A stretch of DNA of 64,000 bases from NCBI GenBank assembly GCA_963573305.1, contig OY754327.1:181668386-181732385 (forward strand), given 5' to 3'. The position numbers were made by a program, and so were the translations under genes. Source of the stretch: Pyrrhosoma nymphula. Its lineage: Eukaryota; Arthropoda; Insecta; Odonata; Coenagrionidae. This document shows, one piece after another, positions 46,263-58,242 of this stretch; positions within the stretch are counted from its first letter, which is position 1; every line of letters begins with the position of its first letter. Under the pieces are notes generated by a model. That model was not told the DNA's origin. It did not search any database and worked only from the letters and a program-made list of their open reading frames with translations.

Positions 46263-47383
46263 TTGAACACTACAGTTGAATGCTTTCTTGGCTTAAATTA
46301 TTCGTATATTTTCTGCTTTGGTGCAATATTTTTGGTGACGACTATAATTTCTAAACTCAAGCGCCACGAAAGAAGTTCCGGTACGCGCTTCTGTAAACAG
46401 TTTATAAATTGTTTTAGGTAAAGAAAGCTTTTTATTCTTAAATTTGTCTATCGAGCGTTAATGATCACCAGTGTCAACCGGTATCACACCTTTCCAGTTC
46501 TGGTTACTACAATCGGCTTTTTGTGCGACGATTCGTTGGAGTTGGGCCCGGCTCATCTCAGAAACTGAAATCCTTATCCTTAGTATTGGTATGGGAAGCA
46601 CGCAGTATACTATCCCGAACGAGGTCCATCGAAGATTAGTGTTGAGAGACCTCTCGTTCTTATCTGAATGCGTGATCACGTGTGACGCTTGGATTCGTTG
46701 AGAGGCGAAATCCTATCCACTTTAATCAATCTTCCTGAGTCGTCATTAGTACATGCCATTGCACGGCATCGAAGCGACTGTGCGACCATTTTTTATATGC
46801 CTGAATATTTTTCTGTGATCTACAGTCTGAAGCGATTGTTTGATTCGGATAAGTCCGTTTAAATGTGTTATTTCACTTACTTGAAAGTCTGGGGAGCCTT
46901 AAAGAAAAGACATTTTCTTGGAGGATGAAAAACCTGGAATAAAAAGGGAATTACAAGAAATTATTTTGAAATTTCAAGTAACTATCCGTTATGTCCTTTT
47001 TTATGTAAAGCTCATTTTTAAGATATTTAATGCCGCGGAAAATATATGTAGCTGTTTGAATCACTATTGCATGATGTCTAATAATCCATTTAGAATTCTC
47101 TGTCTATAGAAATAAGATCTTTCGATAGTAATCGATCGCTAGATCGCGTTTCCTATAACGAGCACTGGATTAGCGTCAGGTGTTCAAGAAGAGTTATGCA
47201 ACATCACCCTAATATGTACTTATACAATCCTCCGCCATTATTGGAAACTTTATTTTTTTTATCATTTACTGCATATTGGAATAAGTTATTGGAATTGCTC
47301 AATTGATATGTCGATAAATATTTCTCTCTCTAGTTGTTCGCTCCAACTTAAGATGACTTCTACATGATCCTTACTAAATTATT
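46263..47383. other. Non-coding stretch, nothing recognised
   Basis: AT-rich. A somewhat GC-richer part at 46,460-46,690 has frames on both strands but no motif. Confidence 0.4.
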
Positions 47384-47425
47384 CGCGCGGGTATTCCCTC
47401 CGGGTCCGGAGGGAATACCCGCGCG
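47384..47425. repeat. Perfect 18 bp inverted repeat at the LINE 5' junction
   Basis: CGCGCGGGTATTCCCTCC (47,384-47,401), six-base loop GGGTCC, and the exact complement at 47,408-47,425. The right arm is LINE coding sequence (G-I-P-A-R), so the left arm is an inverted copy of the LINE's own 5' end. Confidence 0.9.
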
Positions 47426-48898
47426 TGTCCTCAAGGAGTTAGCGCCATAGATCGCACCGTTCTTAGACATAATATTCAAGAAGTCATTGTCTGAAGGAGA
47501 GATACCATTAGACTGGAAAATTGCAAACGTTACACCGATATTCAAAAAGGGAAACAGACACGACCCAGGGAACTATCGACCAATTTCATTAACGTCGATT
47601 ATAGGCAAGATACTCGAACATATCGTCGTTAGCAATATCATGACGTTCCTGGACAGTCGTAACGTCCTCCATGGCTCTCAGCACGGCTTCCGGAAAGGTA
47701 GATCATGTGAAACACAACTCGCGCTCTTTCTTCATGACGTTCTCAAATCTGGTGAATCGGAAAGACAAGTTGACGCATTATTTCTAGATTTTAAGAAAGC
47801 TTTCGACACGGTACCTCATAACAAACTTTTATACAAATTACAGTCATGCGGCCTAAACGAAACAGTAGTAAACTGGATACGCGACTTTCTGAGTGATCGT
47901 AAGCAAAAAGTAGTTCTTGACGGAATTAGCTCTGATGTAGTTAAAGTGACATCGGGACGCAAGGAAGCGTGATCGGACCCCTTTTGTTCATTATATACAT
48001 AAATGATCTATGCTCTCGAATTAGCAGTAAAATACGTCCATTTGCCGACGACGCTGTCATCTATCGTGAAATTAGTGATCACTCTGACTTTGAAACTCTA
48101 TCATCGGATTTAAACAACGTTCATGTGTGGAGCGAAGAGTGGGGACTCGAACTTAATCTGAGCAAATGCACGGCGGTACATTTCTTGCGGAGGTCGTCCA
48201 ACTATTCCCATGTATATGCTGTGGATGGTGTTAACATAAAGGCGACAGATGAAGTGAAGTATCTAGGAGTTACGATAACTTCGGACCTATCGTGGGGAGC
48301 ACATATAAGAAATATTTGTGGCAGAGCCCTGAAGAAGCTAGGATTCGTCAAGCGTATTGTGGGAAGATTTTCGGATGAAAAAGTAAAAGAGAGGTGCTAT
48401 TTCGCACTCGTCCGGCCACACCTTGAATATGCAGCGAGCATATGGGATCCGGTGCAGAAAGACTTAATCCGGGAACTTAATAAAATACAAAGGAAAGCTG
48501 CGCGATTCGTTAAAAACAGCTACGGGCGTACAGACAGCGTTACACAGATGTTAAACGAATTAGGCTGGGAGCCGCTAGAGACTCGGAGGCGGCGCGCTAG
48601 GCTTAGATTGCTTGAACAATTGAGAATATATATCTTTCAGAGCGACACGGAGAACATCCTATTAGAACCCCACTATATTTCCAGGTCCGACAGAAACGAT
48701 AAATTAAGAGAGATATTTTGCCGAACGGAAAGGTATGGGAATTCGTTTTTCCCCCGAACAATAAGGGACTATAATAAATGCTAGGCGTAATTTCATTAGA
48801 GCGTTTCCTTTTTATCTTTAAACGGCTGGTGTCCTAACACCCCCCGCCACACGCCTATTGAGGCGGCTTGCGGGGTAATATGTAGATGTAGATGTAGA
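47402..48898 (+). mobile_element. 5'-truncated CR1/Jockey-like LINE
   Basis: The element begins inside the reverse transcriptase (G-P-E-G-I-P-A-R-V-L-K-E-L) and ends about 115 bp after the coding region in TGTAGATGTAGATGTAGA, a simple-repeat tail. Before the tail the RNA could form a hairpin: CCCCGCCACACGCC...GGCGGCTTGCGGGG (about 48,840-48,873), a likely recognition structure for its own reverse transcriptase. No endonuclease is present. The clade is inferred from the RT wording (see the coding entry). Confidence 0.8.
47408..48784 (+). pseudogene. CR1/Jockey-like reverse transcriptase, broken
   Basis: RT blocks are I-P-L-D-W-K-I-A-N-V-T-P-I-F-K-K-G, N-Y-R-P-I-S-L-T-S-I-I-G-K-I-L-E, H-G-F-R-K-G-R-S-C-E-T-Q-L, F-L-D-F-K-K-A-F-D-T-V-P-H, then after a frame change G-S-V-I-G-P-L-L-F-I-I-Y-I-N-D-L, catalytic F-A-D-D (48,041-48,052), and the C-terminal V-K-Y-L-G-V-T-I, L-E-Y-A-A-S-I-W-D-P and N-S-F-F-P-R-T-I-R-D. 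A TAG lies in frame at 47,448. The shift near 47,957 falls in the conserved S-G-V-P-Q-G-S loop, where about four bases appear to be missing. The active-site aspartates survive, but the copy cannot make one intact protein. Confidence 0.85.
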
Positions 48899-50309
48899 AT
48901 TGAGCTTGAAAAATAAATGTTTTTCAGTTTCAATGTAACAAATATGTACCAATGTTCTACTTAATTAGCTTTATGTGGCAGTGGATTGGAAGTATTCACT
49001 CAGGTGCAGCGCATGACGTCATTTTCGTAGCGTAACAGCCAATGCTCTATGTCTTTAGTTTGTTTACGTCGTTTTGTTTATGTCAGGATGCTTTAATACT
49101 CCTCACGACCACCCGCCCACGGAGCTCGTGGTACTTCTTTAGAAATCGCCAGGTTTCTCGAGTTGGCGCGATCCTTGACCCTGACGCCCCCCCCACCCTC
49201 TAATACTTCCCCACGAAACCAACTCCCTCCCTCCCACGACATCATCTCCATATGGACCCGGAACTCCGTGACCAAACCGAGTAGACTTAGGGCACATGTA
49301 GAATCGGAAGCACTTCTTGCGATCTGCTCTTCAGCCGGCGCCCTCGACAGCTGTCGAACCATAAAGCCCATTAATGAAACGGCGCATCGAAATCCCTCGC
49401 GGGTCCCCAGGGGAGTGCAATGGGCCCCAATGATTAATAGTCCTTGACTCTCTTTCGAGGCCCCCTACACCAATCCGCCCATCAGTAAGTGTTTGTTTCT
49501 CTCTTGTTTCGTTGCCCTCTCTCTCTCTCAGCGTGCCCCTCCTCCCACTCACAAAGAAGCCTCTCTCCCTCCCCCCGCCCTCCTCAAGAGTTGTGTATTG
49601 CTGTGTATAGGATGGAGATACGCGTCCGCGAAGGCCATGCGCCAAAAAGGGGTGACTTATCGCCTGCGCTGCCGCCGCGCCGGTTTGACGGGCGCCTGCC
49701 TCCTCACCTTTCAGCGCAGGCCTCAGCAGCGAGGAAGGGCTCCAGCCGAGCGGGAAAGAGAAGTGATAAATGAGCATTTTTAATTGGTGGAAACGGTTCG
49801 AGTGAAAAGCGATATTGAGAGACAAGACCTGTGCGTCCGTCGGGTCATGTTCGCGGACGGTGCGAGTTCAGAGACTTCCCGGATCTCTCCGGCATTCTTC
49901 CCCGCTGTAGCACCCGCATCCGCCCGCCGCGCGTCGCCATGGCAGCCAAAGAAAATAATTTATCTCCCGCCACCACCCCTTTTAATGTCGGCTGATTTAC
50001 TGCCATAATTGTGGGAGCTCTATTAAACTTCAAATAGTGAAAGATACCGAGCAAAATAGATTAGGGAGACATGTCATACATGCATTACCGCGTTTTGATT
50101 ATTAGTGCCTTCTGTCTGATCTCAAAGTTATCCTAATATTTGTAATTAAACTCATGAAAGATCTAGCAGTTTGTCTTTGGCGCTGTCATAAACTTCGAAA
50201 CCTGTGAGGTTTTTCTGGCCCGGTCGTATGTATGTACCTACGAATGCCTTATACATTTCAATTCACCAATCAGTCAAAATATATTTTATTATCTATTATA
50301 ATTAATATC
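48899..50309. other. Non-coding stretch containing a CpG-rich block
   Basis: AT-rich flanks surround the GC-rich block at 49,120-49,760. No exon was recognised. Confidence 0.4.
49120..49960. other. GC/CpG-rich block with pyrimidine tracts
   Basis: CG-rich sequence includes a (CT)n tract near 49,518-49,530 and C-rich runs. Open frames on both strands (up to 164 codons on the minus strand) carry no recognisable domain. It is the largest such island in the right half of the window and could be an alternative promoter or an intronic enhancer. Confidence 0.4.
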
Positions 50310-50997
50310 AATATTTGCTGTAAAACAGTAAATCTCGAATTAGGCGAAAGAATAATGGATACGACTTTTCAAGCCTTCTTTATAGATGGATGGGAGTGAA
50401 AGACTGCATTTTTTTCCTTAAATTGCTGCTCTTTTTGTACTTGAAAACCTTGATCTACTTTTGATTTTCGGTATATAGCCATTTGGCGGGTTAATTGCTC
50501 GTTCAGGTTTACGACGCGATGATACAATTATTTGGGGAGTGGCAGGAAGTTGGCTTTAAGTACAGGAGGAAGAAGTGTTAGGTTGTAAAATTATGGGAAC
50601 CCCATGTTTTTCAGGAACCGTTATATGCTCTTCTGTGTTTGTAGGTCGGAATTAGAGGATCAGCTTCCCATCCGCTATAATTTTAACACACATTTTCTTC
50701 ATTCGTTTGGAATTCCTTTGTTTTAGCACATGTAGCCATGGGGAGAGTCTAAGCATATGGATTTTCAGTATATAGCCATTTGGCGGATTAATTTCTCGTT
50801 CAGGTTTACGACGCGATGATACAATTATTCGGGTAGTGGTATCAAAAGTAGATCAAGGTTTTAAAGTAAAAAAAAGAGCAGCAATTTTAGAAAAAAATTC
50901 AGTCTTTCACTCCCATCCATCTATAAAGAGCGACTTGAAAAATCGTATCCATTATCCTAACGCCTAATTCGAGATTTACTGTTTAACAGCAAATATT
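50310..50997. repeat. Compound unit: inverted arms enclosing direct repeats
   Basis: Outer arms of about 155 bp (50,310-50,465 and 50,841-50,997) are inverted copies of each other, sharing CTCGAATTAGGCG, TAATGGATACGA, GATGGATGGGAGTGAAAGAC and CCTTGATCTACTTTTGAT. Just inside each arm lies one copy of an 80 bp sequence (50,463-50,542 and 50,760-50,840: ATATAGCCATTTGGCGG, CGTTCAGGTTTACGACGCGA). These two copies face the same way, not opposite ways. About 215 bp of unique sequence separates them. No coding potential or target duplication was recognised. It may be a foldback element or a rearranged pair of insertions. Confidence 0.75.
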
Positions 50998-51434
50998 TAT
51001 AGAACCAGTCTTTTGGGTTGGCAAGGAAGGAAGGAGCTCGAAATTTATATAACGTGTTTTTAAAGAATTGTGATCCATTATGGTTAATTAATTTAGAAAT
51101 GTTTAGGTCGGTCGATGGTGCCTGGTTAGTGGAACTGCGGTAACAGCGTAGTTATGAATGTTTTTCAAAAAGTTGCAGCAAGAAATGTTATTTCGGCGTT
51201 GGGCCAACTTTTGAATTTGGTATGGAAAAGGAATCATTGCTATGCATTTTTATCTGAGTTCTCATAACAGACTTCCTACCGCAATGACTGCTTTTCGTTC
51301 CGGGAAAGCATTGTCTTACCCCTGACGTCGAATAATTCCATTTCCCTGTTCCATACTTCTCCACGATCTATTTTTTTGGCATTAATGTTAAACTTTTTCT
51401 GCGACCGACAAGTTCTCAAAACTGTTCGTTTTAA

Positions 51435-51659
51435 GCTCTTTAAAAGTATCACAAATATTTTCCCCTATTCTTGAGACTTAATGCTACAGCTGTGATATGG
51501 AGTAACCACAGTCGGTTAGTTTTGTGGTGATTAAAACGACGAAAAATAGATAGTGACGGGGGATTTTCGGAAATCTAACCGACTGTGGTTACTCCATATC
51601 ACAGCTGTAGCATTAAGTCTCAAGAATAGGGGAAAATATTTGTGATACTTTTAAAGAGC
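51435..51659. repeat. Perfect 85 bp inverted repeat with a 55 bp spacer
   Basis: The left arm, 51,435-51,519 (starting GCTCTTTAAAAGTATCACAA), is complemented base for base by 51,575-51,659. The loop is 51,520-51,574. There is no flanking duplication of the kind left by a transposon and no open reading frame. If transcribed on either strand it would form a long perfect RNA hairpin. Confidence 0.95.
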
Positions 51660-54119
51660 ATTATTATTTCCTACGAAGTATGGGTCAGTCGGGAAATCTC
51701 TCTTGATCCTCTCAGTAAAGTATATATTTACTAGGACTTTCGTTCATTTAAGTGATTGATCGTGCGCAAACTCTTTTGGAGTCAATTCTCGATCCTGAAG
51801 TCAATCTATACTTCACTGACCTCCAACGCCCCTCTGTTTTCGCCTACGATTGTGTGCTGTACACCGTTGAGTGCATCTCATTCTGTGAATACCGCAACAT
51901 TTAGCTTTTTAGCTGGGAGGATTTAATGATTCGAAGAGCCATTAGAACAGTTGGAATAGTTGAGTAGTAATCGGATTCCTCTTACGGTATAACAAAGGTA
52001 TGAAATGAGGGTGATTCAGAAAATTTCACGTACTTCCGGTCAAGTTACATATCGTGTAAGGTAGTGATGACAGCCTTTTAATTACTTCCTACACCTTTTT
52101 TTCCTTTCCTTTTTCCAGAAAATGGAGAAGGTATTACTCAGAATCAGTTGTCGACAGAAATGTGATGGGATTCCGTACTTTCTTTGCCTTTCGGATGAAT
52201 CGCCTGGTAATCTTTGCTCGCCTTCCTGCCAGGCCTTTGCTCGACTTCTTGTTTTCCTGGTGACGCTTAAAACCTTTCCTGTGAGAGGTGCTCTAAACCA
52301 CAAACTTTGGATTAGCCGGAAAGCTGTTGGCTTATAAGTTTTTCTTACGTGTCTAATGGAGCATAATAGTCAATATTGATTACCTGTACGACTGTTTAGT
52401 AGCATTTTAACTCAGTTTAAACCTCATCACAGGGCTTTTCTGTGTGCGGTAATTTATTTCACAGAAAATATTTAGAGATAACTCCTCGTGATATAGGTAG
52501 TGTTTTTCTAAATCTTGTTGATATAATCAGCGAATTTTAAAGGCATATTACCGATTTCCTTAGCTCTCTCATGTCAATGAGTCTGACTATTACCCAGTCA
52601 GCTGTCTAGAATCAGTTTGGTTGTATATCTCATCCTAATATTGATTTGTTCATGGCATTTCTTTCTTCATTCCCCCACCCTCGAAATGTTGCATGTATTA
52701 GTTTCCCAAGCTCTCATCCCCATTTGTCAACTTTTGTGTTTTTTCTTTATCTGTCTTCTCATTCTTCTTGGCTGCTTGTCAGATGCACCATAAGCTCACG
52801 TTTATCATACGCCAAATATTTTTTTTTTCTTCTTTTATGAATGTACATTACCCAGAGATTTCCCTTTCTCTTGAGTACGATATTCTTTTTCCAACTGCCT
52901 TGAATGCTTATGATATCAATGATGGCTTCATGTGCTTCGATGTTGGACTTGTCACGGAGCATTTCGAGTGGATGTATGAGAGTACATCCACGCTAAGGAT
53001 TTCGCAAATATTCTAGTCGTTCATCGCTTGACGTCTTCCTGCTACTTCCTTTTTTACGCAACTGAATGAGCCATTCTTACTTTCACGTCCATAATTGGGT
53101 TCTTCCCTGGACATTAGTTAGTTATGACACTGGCGTTCGTCATTGATCACCGTGAAAGCGTTAACCTTTGTTGTTTCACAATCCAAATTAATTTATGATC
53201 GTTCGTGAACCAATATGATTTCGCTTCTGACGCTTATGCCATTTATTCTGCGGGGCATCGTTCAAAGGTTAAGGGGAAGAGATCCGGGGAAAGCTGCTGA
53301 AAGGAAAGTGGTGGTATATCTTCAATTTTACTTTAATTGGTGCCGTTTCTCTCATCTAGACCATAACCAGTTTAGATACCCGTAAAATTGACGAAAATAT
53401 CACCACAAATGTCGTAGTTACAGTTGTACACGATCGATCTTATAATGAAGTAATCACGGGTACTAAGGACTTTTCTGAAGCCTGCACCCCTTCTGTGGCA
53501 ATATCAATCCGGCGCTGACGTCACTGACCAATTATCAGACTGCGGATATCATATATCCTCTGGTTATTTACGAAAATGATCCAGTTTAAATAGGCGATAT
53601 TTTCCGTGGATCATGATATTATGCAGGAATATTCCTATAATTTTCTCAGCAGAAAACATGAATGTTTATGAATTCATGAATGATTTTATTTGAATACGCT
53701 AATACTAGATTTTAGAAATATTAATACTAGATATTAGGAATGTTTCCGAAAATAGTTTTAATGTGAAAATGTACATTCTATTCATTAAATGTGAGGTGAA
53801 TGTGTACATGTAATTAAATATGCATAAATATGTAAATGTATATTTAATATAAATTTTATAAAATAATAATTAATATGTATCCCATATCGAGCAATTGATA
53901 ACATGTAGAATGATAGTGGGTTAGTAGTGCTGAGCATCTCTCAGAACGTAATTGATGGATGCATACTGGTAGCTACGTCCTTACGAATATTGGCTATTAT
54001 TTTTAGGAGACCGATTTAAAATAACTCCTCAAAGCGGTGGTAGATTTGTGTGATAGCATAATGGACTCTCTGGAGACAGGTCGTCTCTGGAGTGAAGGAG
54101 TTATCTTCAGGGGGCCTCA
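51660..54119. other. Non-coding stretch, nothing recognised
   Basis: AT-rich sequence with short frames and no motif that I recognise, and no obvious repeat. Confidence 0.4.
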
Positions 54120-54660
54120 GTGTATCTTTCCGCCGTTTCTTTTCAAGGGGAGGGAGGACGGGTAAACAGTCGTAGCCGTGGTAACAAGGTCGCTTCCGGC
54201 TTGTGTGTGCTCAAAGGGCGGCCGAAAGTGACTTCCTCAGGAATCCGTGGGCCTTTGCTAAGTGCCCATGTAAAAAGGCGCTCCTTGATTCTCTCTGCCG
54301 ACGACGTCTCTCTCGCGCGCACTCCACCCTCTTTCTCCTCCGCAACCACCCTCTCAGTCCCACCCACCCCCTCTCCAAAACCCTCCCCCTTCACTACCTA
54401 CCGTCTGTTGGTGCGGGGTTGCCGAACTTTGTGTGCCTGTGGCAGTAGGCCACGACAGTCCCACGGAAACCATTTCCCTGACTTATTACACCTGGATGCG
54501 AAAGGAGACGCCCTTAGAACGGCTTTTTTTGTAATTTTTCCCTTCTTTCCTCGGGTCCCGGAGGCTAATGAGAGCTTACCGCCTGGGACTTCGGAATTCT
54601 TCCTCGGTTCCTCCCTTTCAGACCGCACCGCCTATTCTGTAATTCTTTTACGACGCTTCG
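54120..54660. other. GC/CpG-rich block
   Basis: A CG-rich patch carries a plus-strand open frame of 209 codons that lacks an ATG start at its beginning, has no recognisable domain, and is matched by open frames on the opposite strand. I treat it as a composition effect and list the block as a candidate regulatory island. Confidence 0.4.
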
Positions 54661-57600
54661 TGTTAAAATTCTCCGCTCGTGAAGGGAGATACGTTCATAG
54701 AGTAAAGAATGCAAGCCGTTGTAATGAAATGTATTATATGATAATGTAGTAATACACATGGCTTTCATGGTAGATAATATGTATATCGAGCTGAAGAGTG
54801 ATATATTGTGATACAATAGGCATGGAAAGGCAAACCTCAGCTTTTAGGTAACTTTGAGAGTCCATCCTATATTACTTTTAATCGGTAAAATAGAAATGAT
54901 TAAGTTTGGAAATCTTATTGTTCTCTGCGTTATCATTCTAATTGGTCAACCTTGTAGAGATATCATTTGGAAAATCCTAGAAGACTAGCAAGATGAGGAT
55001 ATTGTATGTAGGTGTATACTTACGAAACTACAATGCCAATATTTGTTATATAATCTTTTACAAGATTTTTGAAACTGTAACGCATTTTAACACCCTTCTG
55101 GAATGCCTGTTCCCTTACCTTTTTCCGCCTCTGTGACGTACCTACCTTTTCTTTAATGACACCCGTCAATACTCCTTAACCTTTTAATTACTCCTCGGAC
55201 AACTTTCCCGCCTCCATCGAAATTATTCAGTGATCTTCCTCTCGTCCTTAGACACATACTTTATTTTCATTTCACTTTAATGGCCCAACTATGTCGTTAC
55301 ACAATAATCATACTTTTTACAAAATTATGATTGACTTTGGCTTTTTTTAGTATCTATTTCACCACCTTAAAGCCCTATTAGAGTAATTTGATCGAGGCAT
55401 TTTGATAACTTTGTACTTATCTTATCTTATCTTACAATTAATACATATTAATGCCATTTACAAAACACTTTAGGCCCCGCTAAGTCTCAAGGACTTGTCA
55501 GCGGGTTCCACGACATCATAAAAAAATATGGCAACGACACCTTTACCTAATATATATTCATACATACTTAGTATTTCTCTTAACAATAACGATTTTTTAG
55601 TGTTGGTGTTTATGAATTTTGTGAGATTAACTTGTCTTTCCCTCCATAAACCTCCAAGCCGCCACAATGAGAGGCGCCTAAAGAGACGACAACCAGGGTA
55701 ATTTTTTTATACTTTAAATCTTGTAATAAATATAATAAAATATTTAAAAATTTAAATATTTATCGACTTTTTATCGCCCCACTTAATTTTTCAGTCATGT
55801 TTTTGTAGCAGGCATTGCTATAACATAATTATATTATATCATATTGTTGACAGTTCTTTCTATTAATGCCTCTTGCACCTAATATTTTGTTAGAGATCTA
55901 ATCGTTATTGCAAACAAATAAATCTGATCTTAATACCTTACAAATTATGTCCCTACGTGACTGATCAGATGCATTTTAATCAGGCTTATAATTTTTATTT
56001 TACTATACCTTTTTATTTATGCTCTCATAACATTTCTTGGCCGCAGGGTGTTTGAGAGACGCCAGGACAATCCATTTATTTCTCATAACTTAATGAGGAT
56101 GATGATTTTGAATGAGAAAGATTTGAGAGAAATTCCTTTTTGAAGCTAGGGCTATCATAGGAGCTAATCTAATTTATTGCTACCCGTCGTCGGCAGTATC
56201 GACTCTCCTCGCGCTCTCGTTTACGGTGTATATCCTCGCCGAAGGTCCGGTCCTCGGTCGCGTAGTCATCTAGTGTAGCATGGGTGACAGAAGGAGCTCG
56301 AGGCCACATTGGTTTTCCATTGCTGTAAAATCGACCTACAAGTGCCAGTGTGATTTGCGGTGACATAACTTTGAAGGGAAGGAAATACCTCAACCTGTCA
56401 ATTATTGGTCTCTGGGAATACTTATATACTTATATGGGGTTGATGAGTGTGAAGCAGAGATGCAAAGTTGAGTAATTTTAACTATCGTGGTTATTCCTTT
56501 TTTCTGGCCTGCCTCATCATCTGCTTCACAGTAGATCCTTTTAGACCAACTCTCTATTTATTGCCACACGCAACCCAAGAATAGTATACTTTCCTTAACG
56601 GAAGAGTACCTCCAGTTATTTCTCATCATCTGTCTCAGGAAAGAAAATCTTATTTTTTTAGAAGGTTCCCTGGCGACTGCGTCAGTTTAAAAAAATGAGA
56701 AAGTCCACCTTTGTCTTATTCTGTTTACATAGCACTGTTTTCTCTGATAAAACTCCTTAGCTATCCAATAGTGTAGGTTAGTTTCTAAAAGGCCGATTTT
56801 TCGACGAATACATTTATTTGCGTTCATCTGTAGCTCCACCGGCTCAGAACTACTAGATATAGTAGCTCGTTCACTTCATAGCAACGAGGGGTTGTAACTC
56901 AGTACGATGAGGTATTATGAGTGCTCCCGGAAATACTTTTAACTTAAAATGAATAAACTATTTATTTCATGTGGTATGAGTGTATAGGTACATACATACA
57001 TTAACTGAATGTGCATAAATATGTAAATGTGTACGTAAAAGCAACGTAATCATTGAATCATTTATTTGTATTCTATATCGAGTAAGGAATAATATATCGA
57101 ATGGAGGAGGTTGGTTCGATTGTGGTAGGAAATGAAGTTTGTAGTTCCTTCTGTACCCCAGCCAACCAACCACCCCAAAGATGAAGTAACAATTGGAACT
57201 CGATATTCAAATGTGGTTTTGTGGAGAGAGTACTATTTCAAGTTTTTTGAGCCAAGATCTTAACTGAATAGTTCCGATCAAACATTTTCTATTTTTTATT
57301 CCAGCCCTTAATGCCGACCGAAAATGAAGTATTGCATTAAATAATTGCGAAAGGCCTGTGAAATATTGAAAGCTAAAAATAATTTATGCCTTCGTTTCAT
57401 TGTCATTTAATTTCCTTGAAAAATTAAATTTCGTATCAGTTATTTAAAAAATGGCATTTGAATATGGAAGATGAAATATTTTTGCTTTTTTCGTCTAATT
57501 TCGCCTTTATACCATCTATTATTTTTTTGGAATTTTATTCGTGGAAAAAATCGTTTCGAGAGATTCTACTGACGCAACCAGATTCAGGACAGATTTTCTG

Positions 57601-57939
57601 TAAATATCATTAATAATAAAATATTACATTGACGTCATTATACGGTAAATGCATAATTGTTTAATCTCTGTTCGATCCATATTTTATGTTAACTTCCTTT
57701 CAACTTTAAATATTACATTTATCACATACCTCTTTGAGTTTTCTGCATGAATTTGCATCTTCTGTACGGAACCCTTCGCGTGTTCCGTTATGAGTATATT
57801 CACCGATTGTGTGCCTTGCTGGTTCAATGGTTCTCGTGGAATGCCTTCTTCGTTTTAGAATGAGGGGAAATTCTGTTGCACTTAGTTTAGTGCGTGATTT
57901 CGAATTCCGGGCGATCATGTATTTAGCTCGACTTTATTG
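54661..57939. other. Non-coding stretch
   Basis: AT-rich. The only structure noted is the possible retroelement 3' end at 55,416-55,690. Confidence 0.4.
55416..55690 (-). mobile_element. Possible retroelement 3' end with (TAAGA)n tail
   Basis: On the minus strand a reading of about 65 codons (M-W-R-L-G-G-L-W-R-E-R, ending D-K-S-L-R-L-S-G-A) is followed by an untranslated stretch and the tail (ATAAG)3 at 55,416-55,434. The combination of a short C-terminal reading and a pentamer tail suggests a truncated LINE, but I cannot match the protein to a family. Confidence 0.3.
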
Positions 57940-57941
57940 TA

Positions 57942-58242
57942 CAGTAAAATACCAATTATCCGAACTCTTAACTATCCGGATCGCTTTTAGGGGAAAAAAT
58001 CCTCGAATATCGCCTTTTTACAGTCACGGCAATAGGCTATTCGAAACGTGCTTCTGATTCTTTCATGCAGTTGATTTCATTTGACAGTTATTGGTTACAA
58101 CACATACGTTTCTTTGGCGTTCTTGGATCAATCCTAAGCAAATACGTGAAGAAGTTTCCAAGGAAAGTACCTTTTTTGTGAGTTATCCATTTATCCGGAT
58201 GAGGTCCGGTTCCAATTGATCCGGATAGTTGGAGTTTTACTG
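57942..58242. mobile_element. pogo/Tigger-like MITE, 301 bp
   Basis: The left end CAGTAAAATACCAATTATCC and the complement of the right end CAGTAAAACTCCAACTATCC match at 19 of the first 23 positions. TA dinucleotides flank the element on both sides (57,940-57,941 and 58,243-58,244), as expected for the Tc1/mariner group. CCGGAT motifs recur inside both ends. There is no transposase. Confidence 0.8.

Noticed and set aside
49331..49825. A 164-codon minus-strand open frame
   Set aside because: Same reason: CG-rich sequence, low-complexity reading, no recognisable domain.
54120..54749. A 209-codon plus-strand open frame
   Set aside because: It opens on GTG, not ATG, has no domain or motif, overlaps open frames on the other strand, and lies in a CG-rich patch where stop codons are rare.
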